A DNA stretch of 64,000 bases from Seonamhaeicola sp. (lineage in GTDB: Bacteria > Bacteroidota > Bacteroidia > Flavobacteriales > Flavobacteriaceae). The notes under the pieces were generated by a model. The model did not search any database. It had not been told where the DNA came from and was given only the letters and a program-made list of their open reading frames with translations. The position numbers and the translations under genes were made by a program. Below are positions 8,700-17,342 of the stretch, one piece after another. How positions within the stretch are numbered: the stretch's first letter is position 1; every line of letters begins with the position of its first letter. Where the stretch lies: positions 248,001 through 312,000 of the forward strand of contig NZ_JANQJQ010000021.1 in assembly GCF_028281565.1 (NCBI RefSeq), written 5' to 3'.

Positions 8700-8730
8700 A
8701 AAGCCGACTTTTTTAAGTCGGCTTTTTTTA
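8700..8730. terminator. Intrinsic terminator after the M1 peptidase
   Basis: The stem AAAGCCGACTT / AAGTCGGCTTT has a 4-nt loop and is followed by more T residues. Confidence 0.9.
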
Positions 8731-8752
8731 TTCTATAAAACACGCACTATAT

Positions 8753-8912
8753 TTCTTCAGTAAAAAACGAAATTTTGTACTTTAAAAAATGCAAAATTTA
8801 GTTTCACTTCAGGAACCATCCTTAGACTGGCACAGGGCATCGCTTTATAAGTCCGTAATTTTTTTCATTTGGCTTTCTGAATTTTTAAATGAAAAAAATT
8901 AATGTACTTTTG
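8753..8912 (+). repeat. Promoter-bearing dispersed repeat, copy A (upstream of tatA)
   Basis: About 160 bp in this order: TTCTTCAGTAAAAAACG, inverted repeat 1 (AAATTTTG 8770-8777 / CAAAATTT 8792-8799), the conserved block TTTCACTTCAGGAACC, and inverted repeat 2 (TTTTTTTCATTT / AAATGAAAAAAA). It ends in a -7 box, TACTTTTG, at 8905-8912. Copies with the same order lie at 33082-33218 (minus strand) and 63703-63830, with a shortened one at 20923-20973 (minus strand). Copy A carries about 22 bp of extra spacer between the two inverted repeats. Confidence 0.75.
8905..8912 (+). promoter_or_regulatory. -7 box of tatA, carried by dispersed repeat A
   Basis: TACTTTTG fits TAnnTTTG exactly. It overlaps the first codons of the longest tatA ORF, which argues for a downstream start. 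Confidence 0.65.
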
Positions 8913-8916
8913 TGCT

Positions 8917-9204
8917 GTGATATATCAACCTACATTTTTATTTATTAGCGGGGCAGAGATAGCGTTTATTCTGTTCATCGTTATTATGGTTTTTGGAGCC
9001 GATAAGCTTCCTGAAATTGCTCGTGGTTTAGGTAAAGGCATGCGTACACTTAAAGACGCTACTAACGATATTAAGCATGAGATAACCAAAAGCGCTGAAA
9101 ACCACGGTATTGATACCAGTATTACCAAAGACGTTAAAAAAGAACTGGATAAAGTAAAGGATGACATAGATGACTTTACGGGTTCGGTTAAACGTAAGTT
9201 TTAG
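8917..9204 (+). CDS. tatA: Sec-independent protein translocase TatA/TatE-type subunit
   Basis: TatA has one N-terminal membrane helix (FLFISGAEIAFILFIVIMV), the FGADKLPEIARGLGKGM hinge and amphipathic helix, and a charged C-terminal tail. It forms the pore of the twin-arginine system with TatC. The track begins at ATG 8902, but that codon lies in the TACTTTTG -7 box. I therefore place the start at the in-frame GTG 8917 (VIYQPTFLFISG), which would give an almost leaderless mRNA. An ATT start further in cannot be excluded. No tatC is nearby, and a hybrid histidine kinase follows on the same strand after 159 bp. Confidence 0.88.
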   Translation: MIYQPTFLFISGAEIAFILFIVIMVFGADKLPEIARGLGKGMRTLKDATNDIKHEITKSAENHGIDTSITKDVKKELDKVKDDIDDFTGSVKRKF

Positions 9205-9363
9205 ATTAGTTCTATATAATATTCCTGTTTTTCGTCTATTAAATCATACGTTTTGTCAGAAATGACCACTTTTTGACGAAAATTATTACGCGTAAACGAC
9301 TATTTTCTTTTGTAAGTTTTTATACCTATAATTTAGCCTCACCAAATCTTATATACTTAACCT

Positions 9364-11649
9364 ATGAAAACGAGAATATTAACGTATTTTCTTGCGTTTA
9401 CGGCTATGGCCTATAGTCAGCAAAGTGAAAGAGACATTGTCAATAAAATTGACAGTATAAATTCTGAAGCTTTATCGTACTATGGCAAAAATCAAATAGT
9501 ACAATCTTTCAAGGAATTTAATAAAGCAAAAAAGTTATCAGACTCTATTGATGATAGCTATGGAAAGGCTATTGCCTGTTTTAATTTAGGTAATATTTAT
9601 AACCTGATGCAGGAATATGAAAATGCAGAGCATAGTTATATAGAGATGTTAGAGGCATCAAAGAAGACAGATGATAACAGCTTAATAGCGAAAGCCTTTC
9701 TCAGTTTGGGAGAATTCGAAAAAAAGATAAACCCTCCTCACGTTGCTTTGGATCATTTGGAAAAAGCGCTTGCCCATATTTCTAAGGATGACTATTTGGG
9801 AAAGAATGATTATGACAAATCCCTATATGAATCTATCCTGTTAAAAACCAGGATCAATTTGTGTGAATTATATCTTGAAACAGGTGACCTGGATCAGGCT
9901 TACTTAAACTTGTTGAGAATAGGTGACAGGGTAAACGATAAAACGGATTTGGAATCGTATTATATAAAAGGACACTTTAACTATCTGTATGGCCTGTATT
10001 ATGTAGAGAAGGAACTTTATAACAGTGCCAGTCAAAAATTTGAATTAGCTGTTACGATCCTGAAACAGAAAAGTTTAGAAAACAAAGATGAGGTTAATTT
10101 ACTTTTAGCTAAAGCCTATAAACAATTCTCTTTATCATTAGCAGAAGGAAATAATGAAGAAGAAGCTTATCAAGCGTTACTAAAACACAACCAATACCAG
10201 AATAAATTCATTAACGAAAAAAGGATCAATTACGAAGTTATTACAAGGTCAAAGCTCCTTATAGAGGATTATAAAAATGATGCTCAAATAGCTAAAACCG
10301 AAAAAGCACTTTTATTACAAAGAGCGGATGATATTAAGACCATAAACCTTGTCATAACGATTGCTTTGGTACTGCTGGCAATTACACTAATATTATTATA
10401 TAAAGGCTATGCTTCCAAAAGAAAATTAAACACTGTTTTAGGCGAGCAAAACAGTCTTTTGGAATTTGCAAGGAACGAAGCTGTTAAATCATCTGAATTA
10501 AAATCAAAATTCATATCCAATGTAACTCATGAATTGAGAACACCATTATATGGCGTCGTAGGTATAACGTCGTTATTACTTAAGAATAATAACTTAAGTG
10601 CCTGTGACAATAAATTATTGGAGTCTTTAAAATATTCCGGAGATTATCTTTTAAACCTGATTAATGATGTCCTGCAGTTTGGGAAAATAGAGTCTGAAAA
10701 GTTGGAATTAAAGCATATTTCCGTAAACCTAAGGGAGTTGATAAAAAATAATGTTAATTCTTTCAACTACCGACTCCAGGAAACTAATAACAAGATCATT
10801 ACGTCAATTGATGAAAATGTCCCTAATTATATAAAATGCGATAGCGTTAGGTTATCTCAGGTATTGATCAATTTGATCGGTAATAGTATTAAGTTCACCG
10901 AAAGCGGTTATATTCATGTTCGTATCAAAACACTTAATTTATCTGAAGATAATGTTGCTTTACATTTTGAAGTGGAGGACGAAGGAAAGGGAATTCCCGA
11001 GGAAAAATTCAATACGATATTCGAAAATTTTCAACAATTGGATGATGAAAATAATACGAATTACCAGGGAACAGGTTTAGGACTTTCCATTACCAAAAAA
11101 ATAGTTGAGTTATTTGGTAGTGAGATTGAACTTGAAAGTGAAGTAGGCGTAGGAACAAAGATCAGTTTTGATATAACGTTCGATATTGATCATGATCAAA
11201 AATGTCAGGAAGAACTGGATGAGTCTTCAGGCAAGTTGGTTGATCTTAAAGAGAAATATGAGATCTTAATAGCCGAAGACAACAAAATAAACCAAATTGT
11301 GACAAAAAATCTGCTGAGCAAGCAAAATTATAATTGTGAAATTGTTGAAAATGGCCTGGAAGCAATAAAAGCTTTGGAAGAAAAATCGTTTGATCTTATT
11401 TTAATGGATATTAATATGCCGGTAATGGACGGTATAGAGGCCACGAAAATGATTAGAAAGAGCGATGCTAAAATACCTGTATTAGCCCTAACGGCAGCAG
11501 ATATTGAGTATGTTAAAGAGAATTATGATGATATTGGTTTCACAGGCATATTAACGAAACCATTTGATAACGATGAGTTCTTTCAAATGATCGAGACGAG
11601 TATACAACGCAGTAAAAAATATGGTAATGGCCTGGAAAGAGTGTCTTAG
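9364..11649 (+). CDS. TPR-containing hybrid sensor histidine kinase/response regulator (1)
   Basis: This 761-residue protein has a signal peptide and periplasmic TPR-like helical repeats (~20-300), with motifs such as GKAIACFNLGNIYNLMQEYENAE. One TM helix (TINLVITIALVLLAITLILLY) follows. HisKA has NVTHELRTPLYG with the phospho-accepting His at ~389. HATPase_c has LINLIGNSIKFTE, DEGKGIPEEKF and GTGLGLSI. The C-terminal receiver has LILMDINMPVMDG, with the phospho-acceptor Asp at ~682 and the conserved KPF. It has no output DNA-binding domain, so the phosphate must go to another protein or act through the receiver. A close paralogue is at 28907-31138. The periplasmic TPR ligand is unknown. Confidence 0.93.
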   Translation: MKTRILTYFLAFTAMAYSQQSERDIVNKIDSINSEALSYYGKNQIVQSFKEFNKAKKLSDSIDDSYGKAIACFNLGNIYNLMQEYENAEHSYIEMLEASKKTDDNSLIAKAFLSLGEFEKKINPPHVALDHLEKALAHISKDDYLGKNDYDKSLYESILLKTRINLCELYLETGDLDQAYLNLLRIGDRVNDKTDLESYYIKGHFNYLYGLYYVEKELYNSASQKFELAVTILKQKSLENKDEVNLLLAKAYKQFSLSLAEGNNEEEAYQALLKHNQYQNKFINEKRINYEVITRSKLLIEDYKNDAQIAKTEKALLLQRADDIKTINLVITIALVLLAITLILLYKGYASKRKLNTVLGEQNSLLEFARNEAVKSSELKSKFISNVTHELRTPLYGVVGITSLLLKNNNLSACDNKLLESLKYSGDYLLNLINDVLQFGKIESEKLELKHISVNLRELIKNNVNSFNYRLQETNNKIITSIDENVPNYIKCDSVRLSQVLINLIGNSIKFTESGYIHVRIKTLNLSEDNVALHFEVEDEGKGIPEEKFNTIFENFQQLDDENNTNYQGTGLGLSITKKIVELFGSEIELESEVGVGTKISFDITFDIDHDQKCQEELDESSGKLVDLKEKYEILIAEDNKINQIVTKNLLSKQNYNCEIVENGLEAIKALEEKSFDLILMDINMPVMDGIEATKMIRKSDAKIPVLALTAADIEYVKENYDDIGFTGILTKPFDNDEFFQMIETSIQRSKKYGNGLERVS

Positions 11650-11752
11650 ATCATAATTTTATACTAATTGTTACTGCTTCCCTTTCCTCCTAAATAGGAG
11701 CGATAACATTTAAAATGTGTGACTGTGTATATTCTTATTCTTTTACGTAATA

Positions 11753-12526
11753 TTACTTATGCTGTTTAAATAACCATGCCATCATCATTTTATCATTATA
11801 AGCAGCGATCCAGGAAAAATGACCTGCTTCTGGGTATTGAGTAAAGCCGGGATAAGCCCCTGCTTTTGTTAAAGCTTCTAACATGTTTTGAGACAAAGCA
11901 GCACCTACCGCACCGTCTTTGGCACCGTGAAATATCCACATGGGAATATGAGCTATTGCAGCAGCTTTTGTTATATCTCCGCCTCCGCAAACAGGTACGG
12001 CTGCAGCAAATAGATCCGGATATCTTGAAATGGCATCAAACGTTCCAAAACCACCCATTGAAAGACCAGTAACGTAAATTCTATTGGTATCTATGGGTAA
12101 ATCTTTAATGGTTTTGTCAATTAGTTCCTTTAATAGCTGCATCGGTTTGGTGGGTTCTGGTAAAAGTGTCATGTTTTGGTAATTAAAGTTTCCCCAAAAT
12201 GTGTCACTAGGACATTGAGGTGCTATGACAACAGACGGGTATAAGGACATATTTTCACTAGTGGCAAAATTCCTCACGCCCCACTTTAACTGGGCTTCAT
12301 TATCATTTCCACGTTCGCCCATACCATGTAGAAAAATAATTAAAGGATATTTAGTATCTATAGCGATATCTGACACTAATTGTCTATATTTTAAGGTATC
12401 GCCAGTAGTATTTGTGTATTCTTCATAACTGAAAAGAGATGATGATTGCGCATACGTACTATTAAGGATTCCAAAACAGCAAAGCAACACCGGAATAAGA
12501 ACGAAATTAAGCTTTGATAATGTCAT
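11753..12526 (-). CDS. Secreted alpha/beta-hydrolase (prolyl-oligopeptidase/esterase-like)
   Basis: This 257-residue protein has a signal peptide (ending TYAQ). The fold motifs are the oxyanion region LIIFLHGMGERG, the nucleophile elbow TGLSMGGFGTFDA with the catalytic Ser, an acid in HGAKDGAVGAA, and the His in EAGHFSW. The pattern matches single-domain carboxylesterase/phospholipase-like proteins often labelled prolyl oligopeptidase family. The substrate is unknown. It lies 15 bp after the O-methyltransferase on the same strand, so it can be co-transcribed as the last gene of the kynurenine cluster. Being exported, it probably has no direct part in that pathway. Confidence 0.85.
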   Translation of the reverse strand: MTLSKLNFVLIPVLLCCFGILNSTYAQSSSLFSYEEYTNTTGDTLKYRQLVSDIAIDTKYPLIIFLHGMGERGNDNEAQLKWGVRNFATSENMSLYPSVVIAPQCPSDTFWGNFNYQNMTLLPEPTKPMQLLKELIDKTIKDLPIDTNRIYVTGLSMGGFGTFDAISRYPDLFAAAVPVCGGGDITKAAAIAHIPMWIFHGAKDGAVGAALSQNMLEALTKAGAYPGFTQYPEAGHFSWIAAYNDKMMMAWLFKQHK

Positions 12527-12541
12527 GTTTTTTTGTTTAAG

Positions 12542-13189
12542 TTAAGTATCTTTTTTTCTACTTATAGTCAACCCATCCCTAATTGGTAAAATAATCGTTT
12601 CGATACGTGGATCTTCCTTTAGTATTTTATTGTATTCTATTAAAGCTTTGGTATCTATGTCATCAGATTTTAAATTTTCAATAACTTTTCCACTCCAAAG
12701 TACATTGTCTGATAAAATAATACCACCCGGATTCAGCTTATCCATAATGATGTTAAAGTAATTAGGGTAATTCCCTTTGTCGGCGTCTATAAAAATGAGG
12801 TCGAAATTTAAATCCAGTTTGGGAATAATGTCCAGGGCATTTCCCAAATGTTGTATAATTTGATTGCCGTAGTTGGATTTATCAAAATATTTACGCTGAA
12901 AATCAATAAGCTCTTCATTAATATCAATGGTATGTAATGTTCCGGAGGGTTGCATGCCTTCCGCTAAACATAAGGCGGAATACCCCGTATAAGTGCCAAT
13001 CTCTAAAATGTTTTTCGGATTTAGCAATTTAGAGATCATACTCAACAGGCGCCCCTGATAGTGCCCGCTAAGCATTCTGGGTTGTAATATTTTTTGATTG
13101 GTTTCCCGGTTCAGCTGCTGCAATAATTCAGGTTCGTTCTCAGAATGGTCAACTACATAATTATCTAATTCTTCAGGTAAAAAGTGCAT
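12542..13189 (-). CDS. Class I SAM-dependent O-methyltransferase
   Basis: This 215-residue enzyme of the catechol/caffeoyl-CoA O-methyltransferase family (Methyltransf_3) has the SAM motif ILEIGTYTGYSALCLAEG, the acidic LHTIDINEE, and the metal-binding FDLIFIDADKGNY and LSDNVLWSG. It would methylate an aromatic or other hydroxyl in the cytoplasm. Its start overlaps the stop of the ACMSD-like gene by one base, so it is translationally coupled to kynurenine catabolism. A role on 3-hydroxykynurenine or 3-hydroxyanthranilate-type phenols is an inference only. Confidence 0.88.
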   Translation of the reverse strand: MHFLPEELDNYVVDHSENEPELLQQLNRETNQKILQPRMLSGHYQGRLLSMISKLLNPKNILEIGTYTGYSALCLAEGMQPSGTLHTIDINEELIDFQRKYFDKSNYGNQIIQHLGNALDIIPKLDLNFDLIFIDADKGNYPNYFNIIMDKLNPGGIILSDNVLWSGKVIENLKSDDIDTKALIEYNKILKEDPRIETIILPIRDGLTISRKKDT

Positions 13190-14274
13190 TACGATAAAAT
13201 TCTGTTTATTAATGTTTCCTTAGCAGTATTGTCATCACCACAAAGCCATTGGATCACATTATTTTCCCAAATGGCATTATATTCTTCCTGGTTTATGATG
13301 TCCCGCTTCATAGCCAAATCTAAAATTTTTCCCGGATAGGACGATTGTTTGTCGCTTTCCATTTCACCAAGCGGATAGGGGTCATCCAATCCCATGATGA
13401 CCTGTTTAGAGCCGTGATTTCTAATAAGCAGTTCCAATCCACCGGTATCATGAACCAGAGTGTCGAAGAAAATATTTTTATGCCCAACTGCCTTTCTGGG
13501 GTGGTGTTTTCCCTCAAACAGATCGGGTCTGCCATCAAATCCTTGAATACGCCGTCCTAGGTTTATTTGGGCCAATTGTCCGCCATGGGCAAAGCAAGTG
13601 CGCATATTGGGGTATTTTTCCTGGTAGCCATTTAGAGTTAAAAAATGATAAGCGTCGGCGCATTGGGCTAACATCCAGATAAGGTGGAAACGCCAGGACG
13701 TATTTTCCAGTTTAATGAATTTTTCACCATCATAGGGATGAATTTCTACTGCCAGATTGTATTTATTGGCCAGTTCAAAAAGGGGTTCGTTCTCTTCGTC
13801 ATAAATACAGCGCCAGGTGCCGATGGTATCCATATAATGGGTAGGTAAACAAAGGAGTTGTAAGCCATGTTCCTCAACACAACGCTCAATTTCCCAACAG
13901 GCACTTCTTAAAAACCCTGGATGTACCACAAAACCACAGGTAAATTTACTGGGATGTTCATGTTGAATTCTGGCATTAAAATCGTTTTGAAATCGCAATG
14001 CTTTTTTCATTTCTTCAACACGCAGGCCATTGCCGTAAAGTTGTGACAGATTGAGTACAACCGCATGGTCTATATGATTGCGTTCCATCCATTCTAGCTT
14101 TTCATTTAAGAAAAAACTGGAATCGGTAACCGGTCTGCTCCAATCTTTTTGAAGCATGTATTTTCGATCCTTATCTACCCAAAAAATGCCTTTTTCTCGC
14201 ATGTAATCTGGAATTTCTTCCGGGTAGGGAAGTAAATGCGAATGACCGTTTATCCTTAACTTGGGCTTTTTCAT
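13189..14274 (-). CDS. Amidohydrolase, 2-amino-3-carboxymuconate-6-semialdehyde decarboxylase (ACMSD)
   Basis: This 361-residue protein of the ACMSD/amidohydrolase-2 family has the metal motif HSH at residues 11-13, VVHPG and VEIHPYDG for the next His, CFAHGGQLAQ, and the Asp ligand in GLDDPYPLG. ACMSD decarboxylates ACMS to 2-aminomuconate 6-semialdehyde, diverting carbon away from quinolinate. The assignment rests on its place directly after 3-hydroxyanthranilate dioxygenase and in the same operon as KMO, kynureninase and ALDH. It is a little longer than the ~335-residue Pseudomonas enzyme. Confidence 0.88.
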   Translation of the reverse strand: MKKPKLRINGHSHLLPYPEEIPDYMREKGIFWVDKDRKYMLQKDWSRPVTDSSFFLNEKLEWMERNHIDHAVVLNLSQLYGNGLRVEEMKKALRFQNDFNARIQHEHPSKFTCGFVVHPGFLRSACWEIERCVEEHGLQLLCLPTHYMDTIGTWRCIYDEENEPLFELANKYNLAVEIHPYDGEKFIKLENTSWRFHLIWMLAQCADAYHFLTLNGYQEKYPNMRTCFAHGGQLAQINLGRRIQGFDGRPDLFEGKHHPRKAVGHKNIFFDTLVHDTGGLELLIRNHGSKQVIMGLDDPYPLGEMESDKQSSYPGKILDLAMKRDIINQEEYNAIWENNVIQWLCGDDNTAKETLINRILS

Positions 14275-14313
14275 TTATTGAATTGATCTATCTGTATTTT
14301 TTAATAAATTTCG

Positions 14314-14850
14314 TCAATCGTCAATCTTTTTCGGAGGTTCCATTTTAGTACCGCATTTTTTGCATGTGCGCTTTTTTTCACTGCTATAGAACTTGTCAAA
14401 GATCACGGGCATATCCGTTTCAATGTCATCCAGCTTGAATTTTTTACGGTATAACAGGTTGTCACAATTTTCACAATACCATTCTAAGGCATCTTTCATT
14501 TTTTTAGATCTCGGGTATTCAATAACCAGACCTACCGTATCAGCACTTCGCTGAGGTGAATGCGGTACTTTTGCCGGTAATAAATAAATATCCCCTTCTT
14601 TGATGTGCACATCTTCAGGCTTTCCTTTATTAATTATTTTCAATACCATATCGCCTTCTACCTGATAGAAAAACTCCGGTGTTTCATTATAATGGTAGTC
14701 CTTTCTGCTGTTAGGTCCGCCAACAACCATCACAATATATTCTCCGTCTTTCCAAACACATTTATTACCAACCGGCGGCTTTAAAAGGTGTCGGTTTTCT
14801 TCAATCCAGGCTTTAAAATTTAAAGGCGAAACTAATTTACTTTTACCCAT
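14314..14850 (-). CDS. 3-hydroxyanthranilate 3,4-dioxygenase
   Basis: This 178-residue cupin has Fe(II) ligands fitting the family: His53 and Glu59 in DYHYNETPEFFYQ and His97 in KVPHSPQRSAD, with the following Arg for substrate binding. The C-terminus keeps the second, rubredoxin-like metal site of bacterial HAAO (CENC and CKKC). It opens the ring of 3-hydroxyanthranilate to give 2-amino-3-carboxymuconate semialdehyde, the substrate of the next gene product. The length matches bacterial HAAO. The upstream gap holds two hairpin repeats. Confidence 0.95.
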   Translation of the reverse strand: MGKSKLVSPLNFKAWIEENRHLLKPPVGNKCVWKDGEYIVMVVGGPNSRKDYHYNETPEFFYQVEGDMVLKIINKGKPEDVHIKEGDIYLLPAKVPHSPQRSADTVGLVIEYPRSKKMKDALEWYCENCDNLLYRKKFKLDDIETDMPVIFDKFYSSEKKRTCKKCGTKMEPPKKIDD

Positions 14851-14867
14851 AATATGCCCCTCTTAAT

Positions 14868-14908
14868 CTCCCCAAAAGGGGAGAAACTCAAACCGGGTAT
14901 TTGAGTTT
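14868..14908. repeat. Two adjacent small hairpins upstream of HAAO
   Basis: CTCCCC-aaaa-GGGGAG (14868-14883) is followed by AAACTCA / TGAGTTT (14884-14908). Both look like intergenic palindromic repeats, and neither has a T-tract typical of a terminator. Confidence 0.6.
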
Positions 14909-14959
14909 TGTTGTTTAGACAAATATTCTACATAAAGATAATATATCTTATACAATTTT

Positions 14960-15010
14960 CCCTCCCTTTTGTGTTGAGCTTAGTCGAAGCATTGGGAGTG
15001 ATAGGGAGGG
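14960..15010. repeat. REP-like element within a CCCTCCC/GGGAGGG hairpin
   Basis: The outer arms are CCCTCCC (14960-14966) and GGGAGGG (15004-15010). Inside is TTGAGCTTAGTCGAAGC, a variant of the GCGCAGTCGA element. It lies just after the SDR stop in the direction of transcription. Confidence 0.6.
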
Positions 15011-15014
15011 CTTT

Positions 15015-15797
15015 TTACAAACTTTTTGTGCGTCCACCATCAACCGGAATGTTAATTCCGGTAATATAACCGGCCGCTTCACTTGCTAAAAAAACGATGG
15101 CACTGGCGACTTCTTCCGGACTGGCAAAACGTTTTGCGGGCGCATAGTTCTTCATTATTTCAGCCATGTCTTCGGGTGTTCTACCTTCAATATGGGCTTT
15201 AATGTTAATAATTTCATTCAGGCGTTCGGTCTCAGTAAAACCGGGTAATACATTATTAACGGTTATACCAAAAGAGGCTACCTCTCCCGATAATGTTTTG
15301 CTCCAGTTGCCAACGGCTCCTCTGGTAGTATTGCTTACGCCTAATCCGGGGATGGGTTCTTTAACCGAAGTGGAAATAATATTGACGATTCTTCCAAAAC
15401 CTGCTTCTTTCATAAACGGAATGGTTGCCTGGGCCAATACATGATTACATTTTATATGCATGGTAAAGGCGTTCTCAAACTCATCTAAACTGGCGGTTAA
15501 AATGTCACCACTCCTGGGGCCACCGGTATTGTTAATTAGAATATGAAATCCGTGATTGTTTTCAATGAAGTTTAATACCTTTTCCTGTAAATCACGTGGA
15601 TTGGAAAAATCGGCAACGATGTAGTTATGATTCCTGTGTTGGGGTAACTCGGCCAACACTTGTTTTAGTTTTTCTTCGTTTCTGGCAACCAGTGTTACGT
15701 TAACGCCTTCCTGTGCCAGGATCATTGCGGTTGCTTTCCCAATGCCCTGTGTGCTTCCGCAAACAAGCGCATGTTTATTGTTTAAGTTTAGGTTCAT
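15015..15797 (-). CDS. SDR family oxidoreductase-like protein (atypical active site)
   Basis: This 260-residue Rossmann protein has the cofactor motif CGSTQGIGKA (~13-20), NNTGG at the position of the NNAG motif, and the C-terminal VDGG. The usual YxxxK is absent: where Tyr and Lys are expected the sequence reads SNTTRGAVG, so the canonical proton-relay residues are replaced by Asn and Arg. This SN...R variant is known in a subgroup of SDR proteins whose chemistry is poorly defined. It sits between ALDH and HAAO in the kynurenine operon, so a role on an aminomuconate-type intermediate is likely but unproven. Confidence 0.85.
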   Translation of the reverse strand: MNLNLNNKHALVCGSTQGIGKATAMILAQEGVNVTLVARNEEKLKQVLAELPQHRNHNYIVADFSNPRDLQEKVLNFIENNHGFHILINNTGGPRSGDILTASLDEFENAFTMHIKCNHVLAQATIPFMKEAGFGRIVNIISTSVKEPIPGLGVSNTTRGAVGNWSKTLSGEVASFGITVNNVLPGFTETERLNEIINIKAHIEGRTPEDMAEIMKNYAPAKRFASPEEVASAIVFLASEAAGYITGINIPVDGGRTKSL

Positions 15798-15808
15798 ATT
15801 TCTGCAGT

Positions 15809-15825
15809 CCTGAACTTGTTTCAGG
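15809..15825. repeat. REP-like palindrome (CCTGAA family)
   Basis: CCTGAA-cttgt-TTCAGG, preceded by GCAGT and followed by ATC, is the first of two palindromes in the ALDH-SDR gap. Confidence 0.65.
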
Positions 15826-15861
15826 ATCTTTTTAATTAGTAATCGATTTTTATTTTATGAG

Positions 15862-15896
15862 ATGCTGAAACGAGTTCAGCATGACAACAAGTTGTC
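15862..15896. repeat. REP-like palindromes at the ALDH 3' end
   Basis: ATGCTGAA-acgag-TTCAGCAT is followed by GACAA-caag-TTGTC, the latter reaching the ALDH stop codon. It is the inverted-type partner of the element at 15809. Confidence 0.65.
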
Positions 15897-17337
15897 AATA
15901 CTTTATACACACATTTTTCGCCTGTGTAAAAAACCGTAAGGCTTCAAAACCACCTTCACGACCAACACCACTGGCTTTTACACCTCCAAACGGCGTTCGT
16001 AAATCACGTAGCATCCAGGTGTTGATCCAAATAATACCTGCCTGCAATTGGTTACTCATGCTCATGGCGCGCTTCAAATTATTGGTCCAAATAGTGGCTG
16101 ATAACCCGTATTTAACAGCATTAGCCATTTTTAATGCTTCTTTTTCACCTTCAAAGGGCATGATAGTCACAATCGGACCAAAGATTTCTTCCTGGTTGAC
16201 CCTGCAATCATTGCTGTCAATTTCAATGATGGTGGGCTCAAAATAATAGCCGTTTTCATAACCATCAACCGTTACTTTATGGCCGCCACAAAGTAGGGTT
16301 CCGCCTTCATTTCCGGCAATATCTATATAACCGGCTACTTTTTCAAGATGCGATTTCGACACTAAGGCTCCGATATCGGTGTCTGGGGCAGACGGATGTC
16401 CGACCTTTAGTTGTTTCACTTTTTCAACAAAATCCGTTTTAAATCTGTCATAAATGGAGGCTTCCACAAAAATCCTGCTTCCACAAAGGCAAATTTGCCC
16501 TTGGTTTGCAAATGATGAACGCACCGTGGTTTCCAACATAGCGTCATAATCACAGTCCGAAAAAATGATATTGGGGTTTTTACCTCCTAACTCTAAAGAA
16601 AGTTTTTTAAACATAGGAGCTGCTGTTTTAGCTATATGTGCCCCGGTTGTTGTACCGCCGGTGAATGAAATGGCTTTAATGCCTGGATGTTCAATAATGG
16701 CTTGTCCGGTGGTATGGCCTGATCCGTGTACAATATTTAAAACCCCTTTTGGCAGGCCTGCTTCCGTGCAAATGTCTCCCAACAGAAAAGCAGTCATGGG
16801 TGTCACTTCACTGGGTTTGGCGACTATACAATTTCCTGCTGCAATAGCAGGTGCAATTTTCCAGGTAAATAAATAGAGTGGGAGGTTCCAGGGTGAAATG
16901 CAACCAACCACACCAATAGGTTGCCGCAAGGTAAAATTCATGGCATGCTGGCCAACACTTTCGTGACTTTCACTGGCAAATTGGGTGATGGCATTTCCAA
17001 AAAAACGAAAATTACTAGCGGCTCTTGGAATATCTACAGATCTGGCTAAGCTTATGGGTTTACCATTGTCTTTACTTTCGGCTTCTGCAAAACGCTCTAA
17101 GTTGGCTTCAAGTAATTCCGAGATCTTAATCAGGAGTCTGCTACGGGCTTCCAAAGTAGTTTGCGACCAAGCTGGGAAGGCTTCTTTAGCAGCCAGATAG
17201 GCCTGTGCTACGTCTTCCTTTGAAGAATCAGGGATGTGCCCGTAAATGTCGCCATCAGCTGGACTGTAGTTGTCCAGCCAATTATCATTAACCGGATCTA
17301 CAAATTGACCGTTTATGTAGTTTAATACTTTATTCAT
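15895..17337 (-). CDS. Aldehyde dehydrogenase, 2-aminomuconate 6-semialdehyde dehydrogenase type
   Basis: This 480-residue NAD(P)-dependent ALDH has ISPWNLPL, KPSEVTPMTA for cofactor binding, the general-base Glu in LELGGKNPNI and the catalytic Cys in GQICLCGSR. The nearest family is ALDH8/2-hydroxymuconate semialdehyde dehydrogenases. In this operon the expected reaction is oxidation of 2-aminomuconate 6-semialdehyde (product of ACMSD) to 2-aminomuconate, which the RidA-type deaminase then handles. The start ATG is 30 bp from the end of the GIY-YIG gene, with a REP-like element in between. Confidence 0.92.
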   Translation of the reverse strand: MNKVLNYINGQFVDPVNDNWLDNYSPADGDIYGHIPDSSKEDVAQAYLAAKEAFPAWSQTTLEARSRLLIKISELLEANLERFAEAESKDNGKPISLARSVDIPRAASNFRFFGNAITQFASESHESVGQHAMNFTLRQPIGVVGCISPWNLPLYLFTWKIAPAIAAGNCIVAKPSEVTPMTAFLLGDICTEAGLPKGVLNIVHGSGHTTGQAIIEHPGIKAISFTGGTTTGAHIAKTAAPMFKKLSLELGGKNPNIIFSDCDYDAMLETTVRSSFANQGQICLCGSRIFVEASIYDRFKTDFVEKVKQLKVGHPSAPDTDIGALVSKSHLEKVAGYIDIAGNEGGTLLCGGHKVTVDGYENGYYFEPTIIEIDSNDCRVNQEEIFGPIVTIMPFEGEKEALKMANAVKYGLSATIWTNNLKRAMSMSNQLQAGIIWINTWMLRDLRTPFGGVKASGVGREGGFEALRFFTQAKNVCIKY

Positions 17338-17342
17338 TTTGT

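Noticed and set aside
9364-11649. Hybrid kinase as a fused one-component (HTCS-type) regulator
   Set aside because: No AraC-type DNA-binding domain follows the receiver.
14960-15010. Hairpin as a terminator between SDR and HAAO
   Set aside because: There is a hairpin but no T-tract on the minus strand (the outgoing side reads AAAATTG), and the operon continues; better seen as a REP-like element.
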